Origin: Erythrobacter longus
GTDB taxonomy: Bacteria > Pseudomonadota > Alphaproteobacteria > Sphingomonadales > Sphingomonadaceae
Reading direction: 5' to 3'
Assembly: GCF_000715015.1 (NCBI RefSeq)
Contig: NZ_JMIW01000006.1
Span: 281,001-345,000, forward strand
Length of the DNA stretch: 64,000 nt
The notes below the pieces were generated by a model that was given only the letters and a program-made list of their open reading frames with translations, was not told the DNA's origin and made no database searches. The translations under genes and the position numbers were made by a program. Positions 36,084 through 44,730 of the stretch are shown here, piece after piece (position 1 is the first letter of the stretch; each line of letters begins with the position of its first letter).

Positions 36084-38402
36084 ATGCAGATAACCCGGCA
36101 CCTAACGCGAAGGGGAGTGATTGGAGGCGCTGCCGTTGGCGGCGGGCTTTTGATCGCGTGGTGGGCTTTACCGCGCAATTATCCCAATCCATTAACCCCT
36201 GCGCGCGGCGAACACGTGCTGGGCGCATGGCTCAAAATCGCAGAAGACGGCGTGGTTAGTGTCGCTGTCCCGCAGCTTGAAATGGGGCAAGGGATCACGA
36301 CGCTGATCCCGCAGATCGCAGCGCAGGAACTGGGCGCAGACTGGCGCCAGATCGCGGTTGAACCGGCGGCGGCAGCGGCTGCCTATGCCAATATGCCTTT
36401 GGCAAAGCGGTGGATTGGGCTGTGGGACCCGATGACCGCTGGTCTTTCGCAAAGCAGCGATGAATGGCTGGCGCGGCGTTTTGCCACGTCGCAGCGTTTC
36501 ACTGCGACCGCCGATGGCATGTCCCTGGCCGCTTACGAACAACCCGTGCGCGAAGCAGCAGCAGCGGCGCGCGCGATGCTGGCGATGGAGGCGGCTTCGC
36601 GCTGGGGAACGTCATGGGAGGAATGCGAGGTTGAGGGCGGCATTGTCTCTTTTGGCGACATCCGCGCAACCTTTGGCGAACTTGCAGCGGGCGCCGCTGA
36701 ACAATCGCCGCCCGATCCCCCGCCCTTGCGGCCAGAATCAGTTAGCGTGAACCCTATAAGTAGCGAGGCAGGAGCGAGCGTTCCCGACGCTTTCCCGCGT
36801 ATTGACCTGCCTTCCAAAGTCGACGGCTCGCACCGCTTTGCAGGCGATGTGCGGCTGCCCGGCATGGTCTATGCCGCGATCCGACACGGCCCCAATAACG
36901 GCAGCGAACTGAGCGCGTTCACTCCGGACGCTGCGAAAGGGATCAGGGGGATTGTCGGCGCGGTAAAGACCAAACGCTGGCTTGCGGTTGCAGCGACAAC
37001 ATCATGGGCCGCTGAGCGCGCGCTTGAGGCGATGGCGCCGCAGTTCAAAACCGATTTTCCCGTAAACAGCGACGACATCACCGCAAGGCTCGATACGCTG
37101 TTGACCTCTGGCGACAGCTTCAAGGTCGCTGAAACCGGCTTTGGCGAAGAGGCGATGACCCGCGTCGATATCGCGCGGCGGTATGAAGTGGACGCGTTTC
37201 ATGCAAGCCCGGTCGAAACCGCAAGCGCTGCTGCGCGGTATGCCGACGGGCGGCTGGAATTGTGGATCGCAGCCCAGGCCCCTGAGCAGGCGCGCGAAGC
37301 CGCCGCCAGGGCAGTGGGCCTGCAGCTTGAAGACGTCGCGCTATATCCGATGGCGGCAGGCGGCAGTTTTGATGCGCGGTTAGAGCACGACCATGCAATC
37401 GAAGTCGCGCATATCGCCAAGCAATTGGGGAGACCGGTCCAGCTCACCTGGTCCCGGCGCGAAGAGATCGTGCGTTCAAGACCGCGCGCGCCTGCCTACA
37501 CTTTGATCGGTGCGCAATTGGCGGGCGGCGGAGGAGCCGGTCCGCTGCAAGGTGTTTCAGGCGGCATTATCGACGCAATAAAACTGCGCGTTGCCACCCC
37601 TCCCTCGACCCATGAATTTGGCAAGCGCCTGTTCGACAATCTCACCCCTTGGGCAGCGATCCGTGAAACAACGGGGATGAAGGATGTGCTCGCCCTTGAA
37701 GGCGCTGTGCCTGTTTATGAATTGCCAAGTGTAACGGTGCGCCATGTTCCGGTGGAGACCGGCTACCCCTCAGGGCGCGTGCGCGGCAATGCCCATGTTG
37801 CAAGCGCATTTGCGATTGAAAGCTTCGTCGATGAGGTGGCGCACGAAAGCGGGCGCGAACCTTTGTCCTATCGCATGTCGATGCTGGGCTCGGATGTCCG
37901 GCTTGCCGCCTGTCTTCAGCGCGCAGCATCGCTTGCAGAATGGGACGGCGGCACCGATCAAAGCGGACAAGGGCTTGCCTGTTACCGCATTGGCGATGCA
38001 GCCACCGGCGGCCGGATCGCTTGCGTTGCAACCGCGCGCCGGGGCGAAGGCGGGCTTCGGGTGACCCGTTTGTCAGCAGCGGTCGATATTGGCCGGATCG
38101 TCAATCTCGACATCGCGCGCCAACAGATCGAAGGCGGATTGCTGTTTGGTCTAGGCATTGCGCTGGGCAATTCGCCCACCATGCGAGGGGGGCTGCCCGA
38201 AAGCTTTGAATATGCAGGTCTGGGGCTGCCCAAGCTTGCCGATTGCCCGGAGATTGTCGTTGAATTCCTGCCCAGTTCGGGCCCCCATGTTGATCCGGGA
38301 GAATTGGGCGTTGCCGTGGTTGCACCAGCTATCGCAAATGCGCTCTTTTCGGCTACGGGGTTGCGTCTCAGGCGACTGCCCCTACTTTCAGGGGGTCTCT
38401 AA
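36084..38402 (+). CDS. Molybdopterin-binding large subunit of a xanthine-dehydrogenase-family oxidase (IorB-like)
   Basis: This is a protein of about 772 residues with a twin-arginine-like leader (RHLTRRGVIGGAAVGGGLL) and an Ala/Gly core. Aldehyde-oxidase/xanthine-dehydrogenase motifs follow: QLEMGQGITTLIPQIAAQEL near the N-terminus, the a/b hammerhead-like region about 210-300 (IDLPSKVDGSHRFAGDVRLPG), AAGGSFDARLEHDHAIEVAH, and GYPSGRVRGNAHVASAFAIE. The C-terminus contains DIGRIVNLDIARQQIEGGLLFG, then the family Glu in DPGELGVAVV. It is organised like isoquinoline 1-oxidoreductase beta subunits that combine two domains and are exported. No [2Fe-2S] small subunit or cytochrome gene is adjacent, so it is an orphan here. 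Start at ATG 36084, 19 bp after mrp. Confidence 0.85.
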   Translation: MQITRHLTRRGVIGGAAVGGGLLIAWWALPRNYPNPLTPARGEHVLGAWLKIAEDGVVSVAVPQLEMGQGITTLIPQIAAQELGADWRQIAVEPAAAAAAYANMPLAKRWIGLWDPMTAGLSQSSDEWLARRFATSQRFTATADGMSLAAYEQPVREAAAAARAMLAMEAASRWGTSWEECEVEGGIVSFGDIRATFGELAAGAAEQSPPDPPPLRPESVSVNPISSEAGASVPDAFPRIDLPSKVDGSHRFAGDVRLPGMVYAAIRHGPNNGSELSAFTPDAAKGIRGIVGAVKTKRWLAVAATTSWAAERALEAMAPQFKTDFPVNSDDITARLDTLLTSGDSFKVAETGFGEEAMTRVDIARRYEVDAFHASPVETASAAARYADGRLELWIAAQAPEQAREAAARAVGLQLEDVALYPMAAGGSFDARLEHDHAIEVAHIAKQLGRPVQLTWSRREEIVRSRPRAPAYTLIGAQLAGGGGAGPLQGVSGGIIDAIKLRVATPPSTHEFGKRLFDNLTPWAAIRETTGMKDVLALEGAVPVYELPSVTVRHVPVETGYPSGRVRGNAHVASAFAIESFVDEVAHESGREPLSYRMSMLGSDVRLAACLQRAASLAEWDGGTDQSGQGLACYRIGDAATGGRIACVATARRGEGGLRVTRLSAAVDIGRIVNLDIARQQIEGGLLFGLGIALGNSPTMRGGLPESFEYAGLGLPKLADCPEIVVEFLPSSGPHVDPGELGVAVVAPAIANALFSATGLRLRRLPLLSGGL

Positions 38403-38487
38403 GCGTGTGGGATCGCTGCGACCTGTTAAAGTTTTGTTGTGCGCACGTTGGACCCGAAATCAATTTTGAAGCGTTATCCCGGCACAA

Positions 38488-39522
38488 ATGACTTGGCTAA
38501 AACAACATCTACCCAATGACCACCCGCCTGTATCGAGCGGGTCTGTCGGCGTGCTTCTCGTCAATCTGGGGACGCCCGATGCGCCTGATCCTGGATCAGT
38601 AAAGCGCTATCTCAAGCAGTTTCTGTCCGATCCCCGGGTGATCGAAATCCCCGCGATTGCGTGGCAACCGATTTTGCGCGGTATCATTTTGAACACCCGC
38701 CCTGCAAAAAGCGCGGCGGCCTATTCCAAAATCTGGACCGATCGCGGATCGCCTCTGGCCGACATAACCTCGCGCCAGGCCGAAGCGATCGAGGGGCGTT
38801 TTGGCGAAAATGTCATCGTCGATTACGCCATGCGTTACGGCAATCCGTCGATTGAAACGCAGCTTAACAAGCTGACCGAAAAAGGGTGTGATCGTATTTT
38901 GATCGCGCCGCTTTACCCGCAATATTCCGCCGCCACGACCGCGACCGTGTTCGACGAAGTGGCGCGCGTTTTGAAAGGTTTGCGCTGGCAACCGGCCTTG
39001 CGCTTTGTCCCGCCCTATCACGATGACGCATTGTATCTGAACGCTCTGGCCGATGATTTGACAGCGCAGGTGAGCGCGCTTTCGTTCAAGCCTGACGTGA
39101 TGCTGTTAAGCTTTCACGGAATGCCACAACGTACCCTTGAAAAGGGCGATCCCTACCATTGCCACTGCCAGAAAACCTCGCGGCTTTTGCGCGAGCGTTT
39201 GCAAGATCGGCCCGAATGGGAAGGCGTGCGGTTTGAAACCTCTTTCCAGTCGCGCTTTGGCCCTGCCCAATGGCTGGAACCTGCAACCGACGACACTCTG
39301 GTCGCAGAAGGCGAAAAAGGCACCAAGCGCCTTGTTGTCGCAGCGCCCGGCTTTTCGGCGGACTGTGTGGAGACACTGGAAGAGCTTGCGCTTGAGGGCC
39401 GAGATGAATTCCTTGAGGCAGGCGGCGAAGAGTTTGCGGTTCTCGACTGTCTCAACACATCGGGTTCTGGCATTCAAATGCTTGAGACGATGGTTGCCCG
39501 CGAACTTTCCGGCTGGGCCTGA
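38488..39522 (+). CDS. hemH: Ferrochelatase
   Basis: This 344-residue enzyme inserts Fe2+ into protoporphyrin IX in the last step of heme synthesis. Signatures are GVLLVNLGTPDAPDPGSVKRYL, YPQYSAATTATVFDEV, LLSFHGMPQRTLEKGDPYHCHC with the catalytic His, and VVAAPGFSADCVETLEEL with the catalytic Glu. A heme-dependent P450 gene lies about 300 bp downstream. Whether they share regulation is unknown, because the palindromic operator-like site sits between them. Confidence 0.95.
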   Translation: MTWLKQHLPNDHPPVSSGSVGVLLVNLGTPDAPDPGSVKRYLKQFLSDPRVIEIPAIAWQPILRGIILNTRPAKSAAAYSKIWTDRGSPLADITSRQAEAIEGRFGENVIVDYAMRYGNPSIETQLNKLTEKGCDRILIAPLYPQYSAATTATVFDEVARVLKGLRWQPALRFVPPYHDDALYLNALADDLTAQVSALSFKPDVMLLSFHGMPQRTLEKGDPYHCHCQKTSRLLRERLQDRPEWEGVRFETSFQSRFGPAQWLEPATDDTLVAEGEKGTKRLVVAAPGFSADCVETLEELALEGRDEFLEAGGEEFAVLDCLNTSGSGIQMLETMVARELSGWA

Positions 39523-39620
39523 TACGGGTCCTGTAAACGGTTTTCCTACATGAAAGAGCGCCGTTATCCCTGACTGAGGCGCTGTCTGCTTGAAATTGCC
39601 GGTCAATTTTCTGCCGCAAG

Positions 39621-39711
39621 GTGTCTCATAGGATTTTTCATACAAGGTGTTGTTTTTCAATGGCTTGGGTGGATTTCCCTACAGGGCTATGAGACACATG
39701 TGTCTCATAGG
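39621..39711. promoter_or_regulatory. Operator-like palindrome with repeated half-site upstream of the P450 gene
   Basis: A perfect 24-bp palindrome spans 39687-39710: CTATGAGACACA followed by its exact reverse complement. An additional copy of one half, GTGTCTCATAGG, occurs at 39621-39632, about 80 bp upstream, and the same 12-mer is repeated at 39700-39711. The palindrome ends about 107 bp before the P450 start. Length and symmetry suit a TetR-type or similar dimeric repressor. The regulator is not in the window. Confidence 0.65.
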
Positions 39712-39817
39712 GTAGGAAACAGGTGAAAGCTAAACCGGGACTTGGCGGCACCTTTACAATAAGGTAAGTTGCAAAAGACATACCCACTATCGGTGCATTT
39801 TCGGAGCTGACTAAACC

Positions 39818-41230
39818 ATGGCAACCCTGGCCGAGCCTAACGCTGCAAGCAGCGCCCATACCCCGAGCTTCTCCCATTGGAGCGAGGGCGTGCCGACCGA
39901 GGCCGATATCGCCCATATTCCGGGCGATGCGGGCCTGCCCTTGGTGGGCAACACTTTCCGCCAGCTGGCCGATCCTCATGGCTTTACCAAGCGGATGATC
40001 GAAACCCACGGCAAGGTGTACAAAACGCGTGCCTTTGGCGGGTGGAATGTCGCCTTGATCGGGGCAGAGGCGAACGAGCTTGTCCTGTTCAACAAGGACA
40101 AGATTTTCTCGAGCGAACAAGGCTGGGGACCGGTTCTGGATCAATTGTTCCCGCGCGGGCTTATGCTGATTGATTTTGATCACCACCGGATTGATCGCCG
40201 CGCGCTCTCCATCGCGTTCAAGCCTGAACCCATGCGCCATTATTGCGGGTCCTTGAATTCCGGCATCGCACGCGAAGTTGCCGGGTGGGAAGGGCCAATG
40301 CGTTTTAACCCCGCGATCAAGAAACTGACGCTGGACCTTGCCGCCGACAGCTTCCTTGGCATCCCGTGGGGACCGGAAGCGGACAAGATCAACACCGCTT
40401 TTGTCGATATGGTTCAGGCAAGCGTTGCCCCGATCCGCAGACCCCTACCCTTCACCAAGATGAAAAAGGGCGTGGATGGCCGCGCCTTCATGGTCGACTA
40501 TCTCACCCGCGAAACGATCAGGCGGCGCGAACAGGGCGGCGGGCAGGATATGTTCAGCCAGTTCGCCACCGCGACGACCGAAGACGGCGAACTGTTGCCG
40601 GTTGATGCCGTGGTCGATCACATGAGCTTTCTTCTTATGGCAGCGCATGACACGATCACTTCGTCGGCGACGTCCTTCATGTATTATCTCGCGACTGAGC
40701 CGGAATGGCAGGAAAAACTGCGCGAGGAGATTTTCGCAGTCACAGGCGGGCCGGATGCCGATGGGAACCCGCGCCCGCTGTCTTACGAAGACCTTGGCAA
40801 GCTTGAGCTGACCGAAATGGCCTTCAAAGAGGCATTGCGGATGATGCCGCCGGTGCCTTCGATGCCGCGCCGCGCGCTTAAGGAATTTGAGTTTGGCGGA
40901 TACCGCATTCCGGCGGGGCAATTGTGCGGGATCAATATCTATTGGACCCACCATTCAGACGAATATTGGGACGACCCCATGACCTTTGATCCGATGCGCT
41001 TTACCCCTGACAAGGTGAAGGCGCGGCACAAATATGCCTGGGTCCCGTTTGGCGGGGGCGCGCATATGTGTCTGGGGCTGCACTTTGCCTATATGCAGGT
41101 GAAGATTTTGCTCGCGCAATTGCTGCAACGCTATCGGATCGAGGCAGAGGCAGGCTATACGCCCGAATGGCAACCCTGGCCGATCCCGCAACCCAAGGAT
41201 GGGTTGCAGATCGAGTTCAAGAAGCTGTGA
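39818..41230 (+). CDS. Cytochrome P450
   Basis: This soluble bacterial-type P450 has 470 residues. It has an I-helix oxygen-binding segment MAAHDTITSSATSF, ExxR within FKEALRMMPPV, and the heme-thiolate loop FGGGAHMCLGLHFAYMQVK with axial Cys418. A PERF-like region reads FDPMRFTPDKVK. The length and the pattern GLPLVGNTFRQLADPHGF near the N-terminus resemble fatty acid/sterol-class CYPs, not camphor-type. Substrate and redox partners are unknown, and no ferredoxin gene is adjacent. A striking palindrome upstream suggests tight transcriptional control, perhaps by a ligand-responsive repressor. Confidence 0.92.
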   Translation: MATLAEPNAASSAHTPSFSHWSEGVPTEADIAHIPGDAGLPLVGNTFRQLADPHGFTKRMIETHGKVYKTRAFGGWNVALIGAEANELVLFNKDKIFSSEQGWGPVLDQLFPRGLMLIDFDHHRIDRRALSIAFKPEPMRHYCGSLNSGIAREVAGWEGPMRFNPAIKKLTLDLAADSFLGIPWGPEADKINTAFVDMVQASVAPIRRPLPFTKMKKGVDGRAFMVDYLTRETIRRREQGGGQDMFSQFATATTEDGELLPVDAVVDHMSFLLMAAHDTITSSATSFMYYLATEPEWQEKLREEIFAVTGGPDADGNPRPLSYEDLGKLELTEMAFKEALRMMPPVPSMPRRALKEFEFGGYRIPAGQLCGINIYWTHHSDEYWDDPMTFDPMRFTPDKVKARHKYAWVPFGGGAHMCLGLHFAYMQVKILLAQLLQRYRIEAEAGYTPEWQPWPIPQPKDGLQIEFKKL

Positions 41231-41272
41231 CAATTCAGCATTCGTAAAGCCGCAGCGGGACAGATTGATGGT

Positions 41273-41710
41273 ATGATACGGCGATATCCTCTTGCAGCGG
41301 CTTTGGCTCTTGGGCTGATCGCCCTCGCATTCACAAGCTCCCCTGCCAGCGCCGAGGATTTGCCGGTGCTTGGCGAAGGGCGGTGCTTCTACGCTGAAAA
41401 GTATGCGGTGTTGCGCGAGGAGGGCGTCAATCTTGCCGATTGTGATGCGGCGCGCATTGATCAGTCGGGTGACGAAGCGGTTTTCGTTTTCACTCACACT
41501 CGGCGTAAACGCGAAACCCTGTTTCGAACGCGGCGTGTTGGCGATAGCTGGCAGATAATCGCAGCCCGTCAGCAAGACCGGGCGTGGCGCGATGCAACCG
41601 GGGCATGCGAGATTTATCGCCGCGATGGGATGGTCAGCACAGTGGCCTGTTACACCACCACGGGCGTCTTTCGATACGCTGCGAATTTCGAAGTTGGTCG
41701 AGGCTTTTAA
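41273..41710 (+). CDS. Predicted exported protein of unknown function
   Basis: This 145-residue protein has a signal peptide (MIRRYPLAAALALGLIALAF, cleavage after PASA). The mature part has cysteines in GRCFYAEKY, ADCDAARI, GACEIYRR and VACYTTTG, four in total and probably two disulfides. The fold looks beta-rich. No family was recognised. It follows the P450 by about 40 bp on the same strand, so cotranscription is possible. It is convergent with the SdhAF4-like gene. Confidence 0.65.
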   Translation: MIRRYPLAAALALGLIALAFTSSPASAEDLPVLGEGRCFYAEKYAVLREEGVNLADCDAARIDQSGDEAVFVFTHTRRKRETLFRTRRVGDSWQIIAARQQDRAWRDATGACEIYRRDGMVSTVACYTTTGVFRYAANFEVGRGF

Positions 41711-41730
41711 ACCAGGTTGGCCGGTGGCTT

Positions 41731-41901
41731 TCAAAAATCCCAGGCGATGCCGTCTTTCTCCCAATCGCCGTAACGTGTCGGGGAAAGATCGCGTGGCTCA
41801 TCTTTTAGGGGATCGACCGCCTTTGGCTTTGGCGCTGGATCGTTGGTCCAATGCTTGGGTTTTGTGAAGGCTTTGGCGGTTTCGGATTTTTGTTTGGTCA
41901 T
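41731..41901 (-). CDS. DUF1674 protein, succinate dehydrogenase assembly factor 4-like
   Basis: This 56-residue basic protein (MTKQKSETAKAFTKPKHW at the start) ends in the DUF1674 hallmark PTRYGDWEKDGIAWDF, close to the consensus PTRYGDWE-KG--DF. In eukaryotes the homologue SDHAF4 assists flavinylated SdhA assembly. The bacterial homologues are short stand-alone proteins like this one. It is divergent from rsmB, and no sdh genes are in the window. It is too short to be found by long-frame criteria but strongly supported by the motif. Confidence 0.85.
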   Translation of the reverse strand: MTKQKSETAKAFTKPKHWTNDPAPKPKAVDPLKDEPRDLSPTRYGDWEKDGIAWDF

Positions 41902-41961
41902 GGTTATTACTAAATGCGCAAGCTGGCGCTTAGTTTCAAGGAAGGCTAGGGGCGCGAGGAT

Positions 41962-43203
41962 ATGGCTCAACCTTCCGGAATTCACGCACGCCGCGCGGCG
42001 CTCAAAATGCTCGATGCGGTCCTGCGCCGGGGGGAGACCCTGGAACAGGCGGCGCCGGGGGCTCTGAGGGATGTTCGCAAGGCCCCTGACCAAGCGCTGG
42101 CCAAGGCGATTGTGGGTGAGGCGCTGCGGTGGCTGACGGATTTGGACGCGCTGATCGATAGCGCGACGAAGAACCCGCTGCCAGACGATGCCAAACCGCG
42201 CAGCGTCTTGCGGTTGATGCTGGCGCAAAGCTTGCGATTGGAAACACCGCCCCACGCGGTGATCGCAACGGGGCTGCCACTGCTCGCCGGTGGTCCAAGG
42301 CGGTTGGCGCATGGGGTATTCTCAACCCTGATGAAGCGCGAGGTGACGCTGCCCGAGGCCCCCACCCTGCCTGAGCGATTTCAGGAACGCTGGGATGGTA
42401 TGGCGCACGGCCTTGTCCAGCCGCCTGAAGTTGACCTGCATTTGAAGGATGAAGGTCAAACCGATCAATGGCAGGCAAAACTTGGCGGGGAAAGCTTTGC
42501 CTCTGGCCATGTCCGTATGCCGCGCGGGACCCCGATCGAGCAGGTCGAAGGCTATGACGAAGGCGCATGGTGGGTGCAGGACCTCGCTGCGCAATTGCCG
42601 ACGCGCCTGCTTGGAGACGGGGCAGGCAAGCACGCCCTCGATCTGTGCGCCGCGCCGGGTGGAAAGACCATGGCGCTATCGGCAAGCGGATGGAAAGTCA
42701 CCGCGCTCGACATTTCAAAGCGGCGCTTGGGCGTTCTGAAAGACAACCTCAAACGCACCGGGCTTAAAGCCTCTCCGTTGCGCGCTGACGCGCTGACATG
42801 GGAGCCCAAGCATCAGTTTGACGCGATCCTGCTTGATGCGCCGTGCACCGCGACGGGTACCTGCCGCCGCCACCCCGATGTGCTCCACCGCATAGGCCCA
42901 CGTCAGATTGCGGAGATGGTCGAAATCCAGCGCGCTCTGATTGAGAAGGCCGCAGGATGGCTCAAATCGGGCGGTACTTTGATCTACGCAGTGTGTTCGC
43001 TGGAACCCGAAGAAGGCGAAGAACAAGCCGACTGGATCAATGACACCTTCGGCCTTACCCCTGCGCCAATTCAGGGTGTGGAGCTGCCTGCGAGTTTGGA
43101 GCCAACGCCCGAAGGCTGGCTGCGCACCCATCCAGGAATGCTGCGCGAAAAAGGCGGGCTTGACGGGTTTTTCGTAGGCCGGTGGACTAAAAGCGTAAGG
43201 TGA
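41962..43203 (+). CDS. rsmB: 16S rRNA (cytosine-C5) methyltransferase, RsmB/Nop2 family
   Basis: This 413-residue protein has an N-terminal NusB-like helical domain (about 1-135) and a Rossmann methyltransferase domain. Motifs are LDLCAAPGGKTMALSASG (SAM binding), ILLDAPCTATGTCRRHPDVLHR (catalytic-loop Cys in DAPCTATG) and YAVCSLEPEEGEEQ (second conserved Cys). It should make m5C967 in 16S rRNA. An N-terminal PUA is absent, as expected for RsmB. Its last 17 bases overlap the convergent gene at 43187. Confidence 0.92.
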   Translation: MAQPSGIHARRAALKMLDAVLRRGETLEQAAPGALRDVRKAPDQALAKAIVGEALRWLTDLDALIDSATKNPLPDDAKPRSVLRLMLAQSLRLETPPHAVIATGLPLLAGGPRRLAHGVFSTLMKREVTLPEAPTLPERFQERWDGMAHGLVQPPEVDLHLKDEGQTDQWQAKLGGESFASGHVRMPRGTPIEQVEGYDEGAWWVQDLAAQLPTRLLGDGAGKHALDLCAAPGGKTMALSASGWKVTALDISKRRLGVLKDNLKRTGLKASPLRADALTWEPKHQFDAILLDAPCTATGTCRRHPDVLHRIGPRQIAEMVEIQRALIEKAAGWLKSGGTLIYAVCSLEPEEGEEQADWINDTFGLTPAPIQGVELPASLEPTPEGWLRTHPGMLREKGGLDGFFVGRWTKSVR

Positions 43204-44017
43204 TTGACGCGCAAGGGTTTCCTACTTGCTCCACTTCAAATATCGCGCTGTTTTCGTCCACCCGAGCGACGTTAAGCCTCAAAGGCGCACCCAATTCGAC
43301 ATAACGCTTCATCGTCATCTCACCGCTGGTATCAATATCGGTGCGCCCTTTGACCAAGAAGAGAGCCTGTCGCGCAAGTTCGTGCAAATGGGTTGAGTTC
43401 ACGTGGTCCCCCGACCCACCGATAAAGGCATTGCCGGGAGGAAATCCGTTTTCAGCCGTTACCAAAGCCTCGATATAACCCTTGGCAAGGTCAAAAGGCG
43501 CGACGAACACGCGCTCGCCTTGGGCCAGGCCGAGCGTCTTTGGCTCAGCATATTGAAACGCGGTGGAAAGCGCCGATTGCTGAACCGATTGCTGGGCCAC
43601 TTTCTTGGCCTCTTCGCGCCATTGCTCAAAATTGCGGTTGCGAAAGATGACGCCGCGCCCGCGAATGGTGACCACAACCGCGCCATCAGCGTTGAAAAGC
43701 TCAATCACATAACCAAGCTTTCCCTCCTCGCTTTCGAGACGATAAAACCCGCGTGTCGCATGGCCGCCGTCAGCTTCGCCAAGCTCCCAGTCAATCCAGG
43801 TAAGCGCTGTCCATTTGGTCTCCTCCCACCCTTGCAGCGCGCTCGACGCGCCGACGGCAGTCCAGAAGCTTTGCGTCTGGACCACCACCGGATGATGCAC
43901 GGGCAGGGCGAGCCAAGGGTTGGCCCTCACATCTTGCGAGCATTGGAAGGCGACCGAGTCATGCGCCTGAACCTCATGCGCGAAGGAATAGGGATTGGCC
44001 GGATGTTGGGAAGCCAT
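43187..44017 (-). CDS. Conserved-looking cytoplasmic protein of unknown function
   Basis: This 276-residue protein has no signal peptide or membrane segment. Visible features are two similar halves rich in beta-strands: KLGYVIELFNADGAVVVTIR and GAPLRLNVARVDENSAIFEVEQ, each preceded by a helix (FEQWREEAKKVAQQSVQQ; NSTHLHELARQALFLVKG). The helix-then-sheet pattern in duplicate, with a His in NSTHLHELA, suggests a double hotdog fold (acyl-CoA hydratase/thioesterase-like), but this is a guess from pattern only. It starts 12 bp after msrA, so an operon is likely, and its 3' end overlaps convergent rsmB by 17 bp. Confidence 0.6.
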   Translation of the reverse strand: MASQHPANPYSFAHEVQAHDSVAFQCSQDVRANPWLALPVHHPVVVQTQSFWTAVGASSALQGWEETKWTALTWIDWELGEADGGHATRGFYRLESEEGKLGYVIELFNADGAVVVTIRGRGVIFRNRNFEQWREEAKKVAQQSVQQSALSTAFQYAEPKTLGLAQGERVFVAPFDLAKGYIEALVTAENGFPPGNAFIGGSGDHVNSTHLHELARQALFLVKGRTDIDTSGEMTMKRYVELGAPLRLNVARVDENSAIFEVEQVGNPCASITLRF

Positions 44018-44029
44018 CGGCGTTTGAGC

Positions 44030-44575
44030 CTAGCTTTTCACATATTTTTGAAAACTCTTGCGAAGTTTCATGATCTTGGGCGGGATCACAGCAAGGCAAT
44101 AGGGATTGCGCTGCCCTTCGCCGTCCCAATACTCCTGATGGTAATCCTCAGCCGGATACCACGGCGCGGTCTGTGCATCGCCATCAAGGCCCTCGATAGT
44201 GGTCACAGCCACCTTGCCATTTTCCGCATTCCAACGCTCAATCGCGGCCTTGGCTTCTTCGCCTTGCGCCGCATTCAAAGGGAAGATCGCGCTGCGGTAT
44301 TGTGTGCCGATGTCATTGCCCTGGCGGTTCAATTGGGTTGGATCGTGCGTGCCAAGGAAGACGTCGTAAATCTCACCCAGGCTGATCGCGTTGGGATCAA
44401 ACGTCACACGGATGCCTTCGGCATGGCCGGTGGAGCCGGTGCACACCTGCTTGTACGTCGGATTGGCAATTGTCCCGCCGATATATCCGCTTTCGACTTC
44501 GTTCACACCAATCACGTCCTTGAACACGGCCTCGGTGCACCAAAAGCACCCGCCTGCGATAATTGCCTGTTCCAT
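44030..44575 (-). CDS. msrA: Peptide-methionine (S)-S-oxide reductase
   Basis: This 181-residue enzyme reduces the S epimer of methionine sulfoxide. It has the catalytic GCFWC motif (AIIAGGCFWCTEAVFKDV), YIGGTIANPTYKQVCTGSTG, and EGIRVTFDP. ATG 44575 is chosen because GGAG precedes it by 5-8 bases. An in-frame ATG at 44590 (MIGEF) is less likely. It complements msrB at 28008 for repair of both diastereomers. The gene at 43187 follows within 12 bp. Confidence 0.95.
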   Translation of the reverse strand: MEQAIIAGGCFWCTEAVFKDVIGVNEVESGYIGGTIANPTYKQVCTGSTGHAEGIRVTFDPNAISLGEIYDVFLGTHDPTQLNRQGNDIGTQYRSAIFPLNAAQGEEAKAAIERWNAENGKVAVTTIEGLDGDAQTAPWYPAEDYHQEYWDGEGQRNPYCLAVIPPKIMKLRKSFQKYVKS

Positions 44576-44730
44576 AAATTCTCCGATCATTCGTTTGGCC
44601 AGAACATAGGAAGCGACACGTATTTTCAAAAGACCCAAGCTATTTTCAAAGGATAGGGCGCGCCTCTCTTGTCATGCGCCCTCCACGCCTTAAAACAAGC
44701 CGCAGGCTCACCCAGAGAGGATCTCTTGCC

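Noticed and set aside
43403..44656. 417-codon plus-strand frame over the 43187 gene and msrA
   Set aside because: The minus-strand msrA is unmistakable; the plus frame has no motif.
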